From an uncultured Eubacteriales bacterium (lineage in GTDB: Bacteria; Bacillota; Clostridia; Oscillospirales; Oscillospiraceae), in the NCBI GenBank assembly GCA_900317425.1, contig ONGR01000010.1, positions 1-62,189 of the forward strand: a stretch of 62,189 nt of DNA. The letters run 5' to 3'. Each line of letters begins with the position of its first letter. The stretch's first letter is position 1. The notes beneath the pieces were generated by a model that had not been told where the DNA came from, ran no database searches, and saw only the letters and a program-made list of their open reading frames with translations. Below are positions 1 through 7,086 of the stretch, one piece after another. Both the position numbers and the translations under genes were made by a program.

Positions 1-42
1 CCTGTGTATCTCTTGTTTGGTATTCCCTTTGGCATATAACAA

Positions 43-89
43 CACCCCACTTGTTAGTAGTATACCATACTTGTCTAACAAATGGGGTG
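43..89. repeat. Imperfect inverted repeat at the left edge
   Basis: Arms CACCCCACTTGTTAG (43-57) and CTAACAAATGGGGTG (75-89) match at 14 of 15 positions around a 17-nt loop. The right arm and the sequence after it resemble the untranslated end of some IS3/IS150-type insertion sequences, from memory only. No transposase is present inside the window. It could also act as a terminator region downstream of the uracil permease gene, which ends at 131 on the minus strand. Confidence 0.4.
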
Positions 90-130
90 CAGTTCAAGGA
101 GCCGGGGCGTTTTTTATGTTCGGTTTCGAA

Positions 131-1471
131 TCAATAGGAGCCCATGTCGGCGGACTTGTCGCCCTCGGGATTGGAGCCGAAGACGTAGTCGTTGCCGGGC
201 AGGACGGCGTTCAGGATGACGCCGGCCAGAGCGGCGATGGCCAGGCCCGTCAGGGTGATGGCGGCGTTGCCAACCATGAAGGTGATGCCGCCCACGGCGC
301 TGAAGCCCAGGCCGCTGACGAACATGACGGCGGCGATGATCAGGTTGCGGGACTTGGTCAGATCCACCCGGTTCTCCACGATGTTGCGGACGCCGACGGC
401 GGAGATCATACCGTAGAGGATGAAGCTGACGCCGCCCACGATGGCCGCGGGGATGGAGTTGACCAGGGCGTCGAACTTGGGGGAGAAGCTGAGGATGATG
501 GCGTAGAAGGCAGCCAGGCGGATGACCCGGGGATCATAGACGCGGCTCAGAGCCAGCACGCCGGTGTTCTCGCCGTAGGTGGTGTTGGCGGGGCCACCGA
601 AGAAGGCGGCGAAGGCGGTGGCCAGGCCGTCGCCCAGCAGGGTGCGGTGCAGGCCGGGATCCTCGATGAAATTGCGGCCGGTGGTGGAGGAGATGGCGGA
701 CACGTCGCCGATGTGCTCCATCATGGCGGCGATGGCGATGGGGGCCATGACCAGGATGGAGGTCAGGTCAAACTTGGCGATGACGAACTTCTGCAGGCCC
801 ACCAGATTGGCCTGGCCCACGGCGGAGAAGTCCACCTTGCCGGCGATGAGGGCCACGACGTAGCTGACCACCACGCCCAGCAGGATGGGGATGATCTTGA
901 CCATGCCCTTGCCCCAGATGTTGGCCACGATGATGACGGCGATGGCCACCAGAGCCAGCCACCAGCAGGTCTGGGCGTTGTTGATGGCGGAGCCGGCCAG
1001 GTTCAGGCCGATCATGATGATCATGGGGCCGGTGACGATGGGGGGGAAGTAGCGCATGACCTTCTTGGCGCCCACCAGCTTGAACAGCAGGGCCAGCACC
1101 AGATACAGCAGGCCGGCCACCACCACGCCGCCCAGGGCGTAGGCCAGCTTCTCGTCGCCGCCCATATCGGCGTATTTGCCGGCGTTGAGCTGGGCAACGG
1201 CCTCAAAGCCGCCCAGATAGGCGAAGGAGGAGCCCAGGAAGGCGGGCACCTTCAGCTTGGTGCAGACGTGGAACAGCAGGGTGCCCAGACCGGCGAACAG
1301 CAGGGTGGTCTGGATGGACAGGGGCAGGCCGTAGCCGGTGACCAGAATGGGCACCAGAACGGTGGCGCCGAACATGGCGAACAGGTGCTGCAGACCCAGC
1401 ACCAGCATGCGGGGTACGCCCAGCGTCCGGGCGTCGTAGATGGCCTCCTGGCCAAGGTTCTCTTTCTTCAT
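131..1471 (-). CDS. uraA: Uracil permease, NCS2 family
   Basis: A 446-residue hydrophobic protein of the nucleobase:cation symporter-2 family, expected to import uracil by proton symport across the cytoplasmic membrane for salvage. The N-terminus has the family's LGLQHLFAMFGATVLVP segment, followed by many membrane segments, a PANTTYGENTGVLALSRV stretch typical of the substrate region, and a glutamate in the MMEHIGD motif. Length is normal. The ATG at 1471 is preceded by GGAGAAAGAGAGG. The gene is transcribed alone from a promoter near 1657-1685 through a short leader holding a small ORF and an intrinsic terminator, so expression is probably set by attenuation. UraA versus xanthine or other nucleobase specificity cannot be proven from sequence, but UraA/PyrP fits best. 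Confidence 0.9.
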   Translation of the reverse strand: MKKENLGQEAIYDARTLGVPRMLVLGLQHLFAMFGATVLVPILVTGYGLPLSIQTTLLFAGLGTLLFHVCTKLKVPAFLGSSFAYLGGFEAVAQLNAGKYADMGGDEKLAYALGGVVVAGLLYLVLALLFKLVGAKKVMRYFPPIVTGPMIIMIGLNLAGSAINNAQTCWWLALVAIAVIIVANIWGKGMVKIIPILLGVVVSYVVALIAGKVDFSAVGQANLVGLQKFVIAKFDLTSILVMAPIAIAAMMEHIGDVSAISSTTGRNFIEDPGLHRTLLGDGLATAFAAFFGGPANTTYGENTGVLALSRVYDPRVIRLAAFYAIILSFSPKFDALVNSIPAAIVGGVSFILYGMISAVGVRNIVENRVDLTKSRNLIIAAVMFVSGLGFSAVGGITFMVGNAAITLTGLAIAALAGVILNAVLPGNDYVFGSNPEGDKSADMGSY

Positions 1472-1525
1472 GTACGTGACCTCTCTTTCTCCTTGTTTAT
1501 ATCCAATTTTGCTTGATCACAGTTC

Positions 1526-1555
1526 AAAAAAAATGACCGGCAAAAATACCGGTCA
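1526..1555 (-). terminator. Intrinsic attenuator upstream of uraA
   Basis: On the minus strand TGACCGG (1555-1549) pairs with CCGGTCA (1540-1534) across an 8-nt loop and is followed by eight T (1533-1526). It lies between the promoter and the uraA start. The stop codon of the 24-codon leader ORF is the first three bases of the stem, so a ribosome finishing the leader would mask the 5' arm. Confidence 0.8.
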
Positions 1556-1627
1556 AATAGAAAATACACATTTGAAAGAGGAAATGGGGCACCCTGCGCT
1601 GTTCTTGCGGAAACTCTGCAGCGTCAT
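1553..1627 (-). CDS. Putative 24-aa leader peptide of uraA
   Basis: A short ORF starts with ATG at 1627, eight bases after GGAGG (1640-1636), and ends with TGA at 1555-1553 inside the attenuator stem. The encoded peptide begins MTLQSFRKNS and ends SSFKCVFSI. The last ten codons are rich in U (runs such as AUUUCCUCUUUC and UAUUUUCUAUUU in the RNA). This is the arrangement known from the E. coli pyrBI leader, where UTP-dependent polymerase pausing lets the ribosome catch up and prevent termination. The ORF, its ribosome-binding site and the terminator are seen; the mechanism is inference. There is no further similarity by which to name the peptide. Confidence 0.6.
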   Translation of the reverse strand: MTLQSFRKNSAGCPISSFKCVFSI

Positions 1628-1656
1628 GGCTCACACCTCCTCGAATTTTCCTGCTT

Positions 1657-1685
1657 ATTATAAGGGCCGCGGAGGAAAAAAGCAA
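1657..1685 (-). promoter_or_regulatory. Promoter of the uraA leader transcript
   Basis: TTGCTT (1685-1680) and TATAAT (1662-1657) are 17 bp apart on the minus strand. Transcription would start near 1650, about ten bases before the leader Shine-Dalgarno site. The same TTGCTT-N17-TATAAT promoter is found upstream of udk. Confidence 0.65.
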
Positions 1686-1715
1686 TACCCTTCTCCGCCA
1701 ACAATGCGCCAAAGA

Positions 1716-2264
1716 TCACACGCGGAATTCGTCGAAGTTGCACAAACGCTTTTGCAGAATGGGGCACACCAGCGTGGCCACCGCGATCTTCAGCGCGTCA
1801 CCGGGCAGGAAGGGGAGCATGCCCATCTTCAAAATGGCCATCGCATCCAGCCCCTTGTCCAGGTAGACGTTGAGGATCAGCGCCATGTAGGGCACGCCGA
1901 TCAGATACAGCACCGCCAGACCCACCACGCAGGAGAAGGCGATCCAGGGCGCGCCGCTGCGCTTGCGGCAGAGAAAACCGATGATCCAGGCGCAGGGGAT
2001 CAGCCCCAGCAGAAAGCCGAAGCTGGGCTTGAACACGTAGCCGAAGCCGCCGCCGGCGGTGAAAATGGGCAGACCCACCAGACCCAGCAGCACGTAGACC
2101 AGCTGGCTCAGAGCACCCCAGCGCCGACCCAGCAGGATACCGGCCATGGCGGTGAACAGAAACTGCAGCGAGATGGGCACCGGCCCGATGGGGACCTGGA
2201 GAAACGCTCCCACAGCGGTGAGGGCGGCAAACAGTGCGGTAAATACCAGAGCACGGGTCTTCAT
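1716..2264 (-). CDS. bioY: Biotin ECF transporter S component BioY
   Basis: A 182-residue membrane protein with the BioY pattern: MKTRALVFTALFAALTAVGA at the N-terminus, VPIGPVPISLQFLFTAMAGI, then the LPIFTAGGGFGYVFKPSFGF segment and a terminal FLPGDALKI motif. It binds biotin and works with a shared EcfA/A'/T energising module, which is not encoded here. I chose ATG 2264 because it has GGAGG eight bases upstream; the reading frame stays open further upstream but that part overlaps the operator. The gene is divergent from birA, and a perfect BirA box covers the -10 and start region, so biotin-loaded BirA should repress it. Confidence 0.92.
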   Translation of the reverse strand: MKTRALVFTALFAALTAVGAFLQVPIGPVPISLQFLFTAMAGILLGRRWGALSQLVYVLLGLVGLPIFTAGGGFGYVFKPSFGFLLGLIPCAWIIGFLCRKRSGAPWIAFSCVVGLAVLYLIGVPYMALILNVYLDKGLDAMAILKMGMLPFLPGDALKIAVATLVCPILQKRLCNFDEFRV

Positions 2265-2265
2265 G

Positions 2266-2300
2266 ATTGTAAACCTCCGAGTAACATATGGGTTTACAAT
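2266..2300. promoter_or_regulatory. BirA operator 1 (bioY side)
   Basis: A perfect inverted repeat ATTGTAAACC (2266-2275) and GGTTTACAAT (2291-2300) with a 15-bp spacer matches the known Firmicutes BirA box. It overlaps the -10 element (2301-2296, TATTGT) of a minus-strand promoter whose -35 is TTGACA at 2324-2319, and reaches to the bioY ribosome-binding site. Confidence 0.85.
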
Positions 2301-2324
2301 ACATCGGCGGGGCGGAATTGTCAA
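2296..2324 (-). promoter_or_regulatory. bioY promoter
   Basis: TTGACA (2324-2319), a 17-bp spacer and TATTGT (2301-2296). The -10 lies inside BirA operator 1, which explains repression by steric block. Confidence 0.6.
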
Positions 2325-2352
2325 CCCTATTTCGGCGAAATCCGTTTACAAT
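2317..2352. promoter_or_regulatory. BirA operator 2 (birA side)
   Basis: ATTGTCAACC (2317-2326) and CGTTTACAAT (2343-2352) repeat the BirA half-sites with one change in each arm and a 16-bp spacer. The right arm contains the TTTACA -35 of a probable birA promoter (-10 TAAAGT at 2368-2373), suggesting weaker autoregulation of birA. Confidence 0.6.
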
Positions 2353-2405
2353 TCCGGTACTTCATGGTAAAGTGAGAGAACATCCAAAGAGAACGGAGGG
2401 ATACC

Positions 2406-3392
2406 GTGAGTCAGGAGCGTGTCTATCAGGCGCTGGCAGAGCGTCCGGGAGAATATCTGTCGGGCCAGGAGCTGAGTCGTCAGCTGGGCATCAGCCGGGC
2501 GGCGGTCTGGAAAGCCGTGGAGGGCCTGCGCCGCCAGGGATACGACATCGAGGCCCGGTCCGGCCTCGGGTATCGTCTGGCCGCGGCCGGTGACCGGCTG
2601 GACCGGCGGGAGGTATCCCTTTGCTTTGCCGCACCCCGGGACAACTGGCAGGTGCTGTCGGAGGTGGATTCCACCAACACACTCTGCAAGCGTCTGGCGG
2701 CGGAGGGCGCCCCCGACGGCACCGTGGTGATGGCGGACCGCCAGACCGCCGGCAAGGGCCGGCGGGGGCGGAGTTTTCTCTCTCCGGCCGGGGTGGGGCT
2801 GTATCTCTCCATCCTGTGGCGGCCGGCGTGTACGCCGGAGCGGCTGCTTCCGCTGACGGCGCTCAGCGCCGTGGCGGTTTGCCGGGCCATTGAACGGCTC
2901 AGCGGCGTCAGCCCCGCCATCAAGTGGCCCAACGATCTGGTGCTGGAGGGCCACAAGCTGGGCGGCATTCTGACGGAGCTGTCCCTGGAGGGGGAGAGCG
3001 GTCACATTGACTACGTGATCGTGGGTATCGGCATCAACTGCCGCCAAAGGCCGGAGGACTTCGATCCGGAGATCCGGGAGATCGCCGGATCTCTGGACAT
3101 GGTGCTGCCGGTGCAGGTCAAGCGGGCCGCCCTGGCGGCGGCTCTGACGGAGGAATTGGATACCCTGCGCCATGAGGTGATGCTCCACCCGGAGAAGTGG
3201 CTGGAGGATTACCGGCGGCGGTGCCTGACGGTGGGCAGCCGGGTGCAGATCCTCCGGGGCCAGGAGCGCCGGGAGGCGGAAGCGGTGGCCGTAGACGAGC
3301 GGTTCGGACTCATAGTGCGCTACGATGACGGCACCGAGGAGACCCTGCGCTCCGGCGAGGTGTCGGTGCGGGGCCTGTATGGATACGTGTAA
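2406..3392 (+). CDS. birA: Bifunctional biotin-protein ligase / biotin operon repressor
   Basis: A 328-residue protein with an N-terminal winged helix (about residues 5-58, with LSRQLGISRAAVWKAVEGLR as the recognition region), a central catalytic domain with the GKGRRGR biotinyl-AMP loop (116-122) and the conserved KWPNDL motif, and a C-terminal SH3-like domain. It makes biotinyl-5'-AMP and transfers biotin to carboxylase subunits, and when loaded it binds the biotin operator. The start is GTG at 2406 after GGAGGG at 2395-2400. The divergent gene is bioY, and two BirA boxes lie in between, which supports the repressor role. Length is typical for the bifunctional form. Confidence 0.93.
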   Translation: MSQERVYQALAERPGEYLSGQELSRQLGISRAAVWKAVEGLRRQGYDIEARSGLGYRLAAAGDRLDRREVSLCFAAPRDNWQVLSEVDSTNTLCKRLAAEGAPDGTVVMADRQTAGKGRRGRSFLSPAGVGLYLSILWRPACTPERLLPLTALSAVAVCRAIERLSGVSPAIKWPNDLVLEGHKLGGILTELSLEGESGHIDYVIVGIGINCRQRPEDFDPEIREIAGSLDMVLPVQVKRAALAAALTEELDTLRHEVMLHPEKWLEDYRRRCLTVGSRVQILRGQERREAEAVAVDERFGLIVRYDDGTEETLRSGEVSVRGLYGYV

Positions 3393-3405
3393 AGGAGAGA
3401 GTGCT

Positions 3406-3948
3406 TTGCGAGAGCTTTTGGAGCTGTTTTTGACCTTCGCCAAGGTGGGGGTCATGACCTTCGGCGGCGGCTACGCCATGCTGCCCATCCTCCAGCGGGA
3501 GGTGGTGGAGAACAAGGGCTGGGCCACCGACGAGGAACTGGCGGACTATTTCGCCATCGGCCAGTGTACGCCGGGCGTCATCGCCGTGAACACGGCTACC
3601 TTCATCGGTCAGAAGAGACGGGGGGTACCCGGGGGGATTCTGGCCACGTTGGGCGTGATCTTTCCTTCCCTCCTCATCATCACGGCCCTGGCCGGCGTGA
3701 TCGCCAAGCTGTCCCACCTTGCCGTGGTGCAGCACGCGTTTGCCGGCATCCGGGTCTGCGTGTGCGTGCTGATCTTCAACGCGGTGCTGAAGCTGTGGAA
3801 GAGCGCGGTGAAGGACCGCTGGGCGCTGTGCATTTTCCTGGCGGTGTTTGCCGGGGCGGTGTTCCTGAAGATCTCCCCGGTCATCTACGTGCTGGCGGCG
3901 GCTGTGACGGGCATCCTGATCGAAACGATAAGGGGGCGGCAGAAATGA
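3406..3948 (+). CDS. Chromate transporter family protein, first half
   Basis: About 180 residues covering one CHR domain. The motif FGGGYAMLPILQREV near the N-terminus and the CTPGVIAVNTATFIG segment are typical of ChrA. The start is probably TTG at 3406, eight bases after GGAG (3394-3397); an ATG at 3379 overlaps birA and has no ribosome-binding site. It overlaps the next gene by ATGA (3945-3948), so the two short CHR proteins are probably translationally coupled and work as a heterodimer, as known for paired short-chain CHR transporters. Chromate is the founding substrate; the natural substrate in an anaerobe is uncertain. Confidence 0.82.
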   Translation: MRELLELFLTFAKVGVMTFGGGYAMLPILQREVVENKGWATDEELADYFAIGQCTPGVIAVNTATFIGQKRRGVPGGILATLGVIFPSLLIITALAGVIAKLSHLAVVQHAFAGIRVCVCVLIFNAVLKLWKSAVKDRWALCIFLAVFAGAVFLKISPVIYVLAAAVTGILIETIRGRQK

Positions 3949-4505
3949 TCTACTTGCAGCTCTTCTGGGAATTCTTCAAGACGGGCCTCTTTGCCGTAGG
4001 CGGGGGGCTTGCCACCCTGCCCTTCCTCTATGATATGGCCGCCCGGACCGGGTGGTTCAGCGCCGGACAGCTGGCGGATATGCTGGCGGTCAGCGAATCC
4101 ACCCCGGGACCCATCGGCGTCAATATGGCCACCTATGTGGGCTTTACCAGCGCCGGTGTGGGCGGCGCCGTGGTGGCCACGCTGGGCCTGGTGACGCCGT
4201 CGGTGATGGTGATCCTGATCGTGGCCGCCTTCTTGAAGGCGTTTCGGGACAACCGCTGGGTGAACGCGGCCTTCTACGGGCTGCGGCCGGCCTCCACCGC
4301 CATGGTGGCGGCGGCAGGCGTTTCCGTGGTGTTGCTGACCTTCTGGAACGGCGAGGCGGAGGGCCTGGCCCGGCTCAACTGGAGGGCCGCGGCGCTGGCG
4401 GCGGTGCTGCTGGTGCTGACCCGGTGGGTGGAGCCCACCAAAAAGCTCCATCCCATCGTGTTTATCCTGGCCAGTGCCGTGGTGGGCGCGGTGCTTGGCT
4501 TTTGA
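3945..4505 (+). CDS. Chromate transporter family protein, second half
   Basis: A 186-residue membrane protein with the second-type CHR domain: FKTGLFAVGGGLATLPFLYD near the start and ESTPGPIGVNMATYVGF after it. It starts at ATG 3945, overlapping the stop of the first half by 4 bp. Both halves keep the Gly-rich and Pro-Gly motifs of intact ChrA, so this is a natural two-gene form and not a frameshifted gene. Transcription ends in the strong hairpin at 4507-4561. Confidence 0.82.
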   Translation: MIYLQLFWEFFKTGLFAVGGGLATLPFLYDMAARTGWFSAGQLADMLAVSESTPGPIGVNMATYVGFTSAGVGGAVVATLGLVTPSVMVILIVAAFLKAFRDNRWVNAAFYGLRPASTAMVAAAGVSVVLLTFWNGEAEGLARLNWRAAALAAVLLVLTRWVEPTKKLHPIVFILASAVVGAVLGF

Positions 4506-4506
4506 T

Positions 4507-4561
4507 GAGCGTAAAAAAACACCGCTGAGGGGAGTACCCTCAGCGGTGTTTTTTTACGCTC
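4507..4561. terminator. Bidirectional terminator, 25-bp perfect arms
   Basis: Arms at 4507-4531 and 4537-4561 are perfect reverse complements with a 5-nt loop (GAGTA). Each outer part carries seven A or T, so the hairpin terminates the chromate transporter pair on the plus strand and the DUF218 gene on the minus strand. The right arm overlaps the stop codon of the minus-strand gene. Confidence 0.9.
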
Positions 4562-5312
4562 AATAGCCCCTTACCCAGGCGGCCAGCACGCCCAGAACCT
4601 CCCGGGCCCAGTAGCCGGGGCCCAGCACCCAGTAGGAGGTACAGCCGATGGAACAGGGATCCAGTCCTGCCCGGCGGGCGAAGAACTGCCCCCGGTATTG
4701 GTGGAAATTGTCCGTGGCCAGAGCCACGCGGGTGTCCAGACCGTTGTCTGAAACGACCGCGGCGGAGAAGGTGAGGTTTTCATAGGTGGAGCCGGAGGCC
4801 TCCTCCAGATAGATGCGCTCCGGGGCGATGCCCATGGCGACCAGCGTGTCCCGGATGCACCGGGCCTCGGTAATGGTCTCCGCGTCATCTCTGCCGCCGG
4901 AGGCCACGCACATGGCGTCCGGATGGGCGGTGAGGTAGGCGAAGGCGGCGTCGATACGGCTTTGCAGCATGACGCTGGGGTGCCCGTCGGGACGGACCTC
5001 ACAGCCCAGAACGATCACCGTTCCCGGCGGATCGGCAGGCGCGGGCCGGCGGGCGGCGGACAGAGCCATGAGCACCAGTATGGCCAGTGCGGCGGCAAGT
5101 CCCGCGGCGAGAACACCGGCGGCAAGACGCTGCAGCCAGCGGGGCAGCGACTCCGGCCAACGAGGCCAGAAGCAAACGGACGCGGCCAGAAGCAGCAGCG
5201 CCGCGGGCCAGAGCATGCCCACATGAAGAATACCCGCAGCCAGAGGCAGGAGAAAGAACGCCGCCAGCAGAAGGCACGCCGTGCCCAGAACGGTGCGAAG
5301 CGGTTTGTTCAC
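4560..5312 (-). CDS. YdcF/SanA-like DUF218 membrane protein
   Basis: A 250-residue protein with about four hydrophobic segments in the first 90 residues and a DUF218 domain after that: VIVLGCEVRPDGHPSVMLQSRID, then CVASGGRDDAETITEA, and LATDNFHQYRG towards the end. DUF218 proteins of the SanA/YdcF/ElyC group act at the cell envelope, but the reaction is not settled. It starts at GTG 5312, one base after the udk stop, so the two genes form an operon. No functional link to uridine kinase is evident. Confidence 0.8.
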   Translation of the reverse strand: MNKPLRTVLGTACLLLAAFFLLPLAAGILHVGMLWPAALLLLAASVCFWPRWPESLPRWLQRLAAGVLAAGLAAALAILVLMALSAARRPAPADPPGTVIVLGCEVRPDGHPSVMLQSRIDAAFAYLTAHPDAMCVASGGRDDAETITEARCIRDTLVAMGIAPERIYLEEASGSTYENLTFSAAVVSDNGLDTRVALATDNFHQYRGQFFARRAGLDPCSIGCTSYWVLGPGYWAREVLGVLAAWVRGY

Positions 5313-5313
5313 G

Positions 5314-5928
5314 TCAGTTCTCCGCCACGTGGTTGGCGATACGCTGCATGATCAGATCCAACGCCACCAGATTGTGGCCTCCCTCCAGCACGATGATGTC
5401 GGCGAACTTCCGGGTGGGCTCCACGAACTGCTCGTGCATGGGCTTGACGGTGGTGAGATACTGGGTGATGACGGACTCCAGGGAGCGGCCCCGCTGTTCC
5501 ACGTCCCGGAGGGCACGGCGCAGGATCCGCACGTCAGCGTCGGTCTCCACGAAGATCTTGATGTCCATCAGATCCCGCAGTTCCTTATTCTGGAAGATCA
5601 GGATGCCCTCCACGATGACCACCTTGGTGGGCCGCACCTCCACCGTCTTGTCGGTGCGGTTGTGGATGGAGTAGTCGTACACCGGACAGTGGATGGTCTG
5701 ACCGGCCTTCAGCTTTTTCAAATCCTCGATCATCAGCTGCGTGTCAAAGGCGTCGGGATGGTCGTAGTTCTGCTTGCAGCGCTCCTCAAAGGGGCGATCC
5801 TGCTTTTTATAGTAGTTGTCGTGGTGCACGACGCTGATATCCGAGCCGAAATGGGATGCCAGATGCTCCGTCAGCGTGGTTTTGCCGCTGCCGGTGCCGC
5901 CGGCAATACCGATGATCATGGTTTTCAT
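5314..5928 (-). CDS. udk: Uridine kinase
   Basis: A 204-residue P-loop kinase with Walker A GGTGSGKTT (residues 10-18), the HHDNYYK substrate segment, DHPDAFD, and VIVEGILIF as the Walker B region. It phosphorylates uridine and cytidine in pyrimidine salvage, complementing the uracil permease about 4 kb away. Length and motifs are standard. The promoter (TTGCTT-N17-TATAAT at 5995-5967) matches that of the uraA leader. The DUF218 gene follows in the same transcript. Confidence 0.92.
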   Translation of the reverse strand: MKTMIIGIAGGTGSGKTTLTEHLASHFGSDISVVHHDNYYKKQDRPFEERCKQNYDHPDAFDTQLMIEDLKKLKAGQTIHCPVYDYSIHNRTDKTVEVRPTKVVIVEGILIFQNKELRDLMDIKIFVETDADVRILRRALRDVEQRGRSLESVITQYLTTVKPMHEQFVEPTRKFADIIVLEGGHNLVALDLIMQRIANHVAEN

Positions 5929-5966
5929 GATGAAGCGCTTCCTCCTCTGAATTGATTCTTGCTCCC

Positions 5967-5995
5967 ATTATAAAAAACCAACAGGGGAAAAGCAA
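5967..5995 (-). promoter_or_regulatory. udk promoter
   Basis: TTGCTT (5995-5990), a 17-bp spacer and TATAAT (5972-5967) on the minus strand, about 40 bases upstream of the udk start. Confidence 0.65.
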
Positions 5996-6044
5996 GGACG
6001 GAAGTGAAACTTGTAAAAAAAGATTGAATTTCGGGGAATGACAG

Positions 6045-6073
6045 TTGACGCGCGCAGGCAATTTGAGTATTAT
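6045..6073 (+). promoter_or_regulatory. Promoter of the zinc-ribbon/Big_2 gene
   Basis: TTGACG (6045-6050), 17 bp, TATTAT (6068-6073). Transcription would start near 6080, giving a leader of about 55 nt with a terminator-like hairpin. Confidence 0.65.
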
Positions 6074-6100
6074 GTTAATATAAGAACCGCACCATGTCCA

Positions 6101-6121
6101 CGCCGCCCGGCGGCGTTTTTT
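6101..6121 (+). terminator. Terminator-like hairpin in the leader
   Basis: CGCCGCC and GGCGGCG (6101-6115) pair around a very short loop and are followed by six T, directly before the ribosome-binding site GGAGG at 6124-6128. It sits between promoter and gene, so it may attenuate transcription or block translation. Loop geometry is tight, hence moderate confidence. Confidence 0.45.
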
Positions 6122-6133
6122 ACGGAGGTTACC

Positions 6134-7018
6134 ATGAGCCTTTTGAAGTGTCCGAAATGCGGAGAAATGTTCTCCGACAGCTATAAAACATGCCCCTTCT
6201 GCGCCGAGGACGACGCCTATTTCGACGGCGGCGTGAAGCCCCGCAAAAAGAAGGGACCCGGCCGCCGTGTGGAGGGCCACGACAGGGGCCCCAGCATTCT
6301 GGGCCCGGCTCTGATCGTTGTCGTGTTGCTGCTGGCGGCGGTGCTGATCTACTCCTTCTTCGGCGAGAAGATCTCCAAGATGATCCACAGGAACGATCCG
6401 GAACCCGTGGAGATCACCCTGACGGTGGAGCCCACCGCGGCGAAGCTGTCCGTGGGTGAGATCCGGGCGCTGACGGCTGACGGCGTGGAGAACGTTCTCT
6501 GGAGCAGCAGCGACGAGAATGTGGCCACGGTGGACGAGCAGGGCAGCGTCACAGCCGTCAATCCCGGCACGGCCACCATCACCGTCAGCGATGAGGAGGG
6601 CAAGCTGTCCGCCCAGTGCCAGGTAACGGTGACGGAGGCGCAGGTGGATCCCAGCCAGGGCGGCCAGACCACGCCGGCTCCCAACCCCAACCAGGGTGGC
6701 CAGACCACGCCGGATCCCAACCCCAACCAGGGCGGCAATAGCCAGCAGCCCAACCCGCCCAAGAAGGATCTGGCCATCGGCGCGGTGACCAGCAGCGGTG
6801 CTCTGCCTATGCTGGGGAATCAGTACGATATGACCTTGAATTCCGGCTCGGAGCAATTGCTGATCATCGGAACCGATTCCAAGGTGACCTGGAGCAGCAG
6901 TGACAGCACCAAGGTCAAGGTGGATGAGGACGGCGTCATCACCCGCCTGGCCAGCGGTCAGGTCATCATCACCGCCAAGGTGGATGGACAGACGCTGGAG
7001 TGCATCGTGCGCGGATGA
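6134..7018 (+). CDS. Zinc-ribbon membrane protein with two Ig-like (Big_2) domains
   Basis: A 294-residue protein. An N-terminal zinc ribbon has two CxxC pairs (CPKC and CPFC, residues 6-23). A basic stretch leads into one membrane helix (about 57-78), so the ribbon is cytoplasmic and the rest outside. Outside are one Big_2 domain (about 93-175, with WSSSDENVATVD), a Pro/Asn/Gln/Gly linker built from repeated PNQGGQTTP units, and a second shorter Big_2-like domain (WSSSDSTKVKVD). ATG 6134 follows GGAGG. Big_2 domains are common in surface proteins that bind polymers or other cells; the binding partner here is unknown. The gene is alone between a leader hairpin and a terminator. Confidence 0.8.
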   Translation: MSLLKCPKCGEMFSDSYKTCPFCAEDDAYFDGGVKPRKKKGPGRRVEGHDRGPSILGPALIVVVLLLAAVLIYSFFGEKISKMIHRNDPEPVEITLTVEPTAAKLSVGEIRALTADGVENVLWSSSDENVATVDEQGSVTAVNPGTATITVSDEEGKLSAQCQVTVTEAQVDPSQGGQTTPAPNPNQGGQTTPDPNPNQGGNSQQPNPPKKDLAIGAVTSSGALPMLGNQYDMTLNSGSEQLLIIGTDSKVTWSSSDSTKVKVDEDGVITRLASGQVIITAKVDGQTLECIVRG

Positions 7019-7039
7019 TAGAAAAGGACAAGCAAAAAG

Positions 7040-7071
7040 ACCGACCGGACGGAAGTCCGGTCGGTTTTTTT
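7040..7071. terminator. Terminator
   Basis: ACCGACCGGAC (7040-7050) and GTCCGGTCGGT (7055-7065) with a GGAA loop, followed by T7. It ends the Big_2 gene and may also serve the minus-strand radical SAM gene ending at 7087. Confidence 0.85.
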
Positions 7072-7086
7072 ATGCCCGTATTCAGA

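Noticed and set aside
17-1516. Long plus-strand open frame opposite the uracil permease gene
   Set aside because: It is a low-complexity Gly/Asp/His/Gln-rich translation typical of the strand opposite a GC-rich membrane protein gene, without a ribosome-binding site.
1526-1720. PyrR-type antiterminator before uraA
   Set aside because: The leader is short and I see no PyrR loop motif or alternative antiterminator stem; the leader-peptide model explains the elements better.
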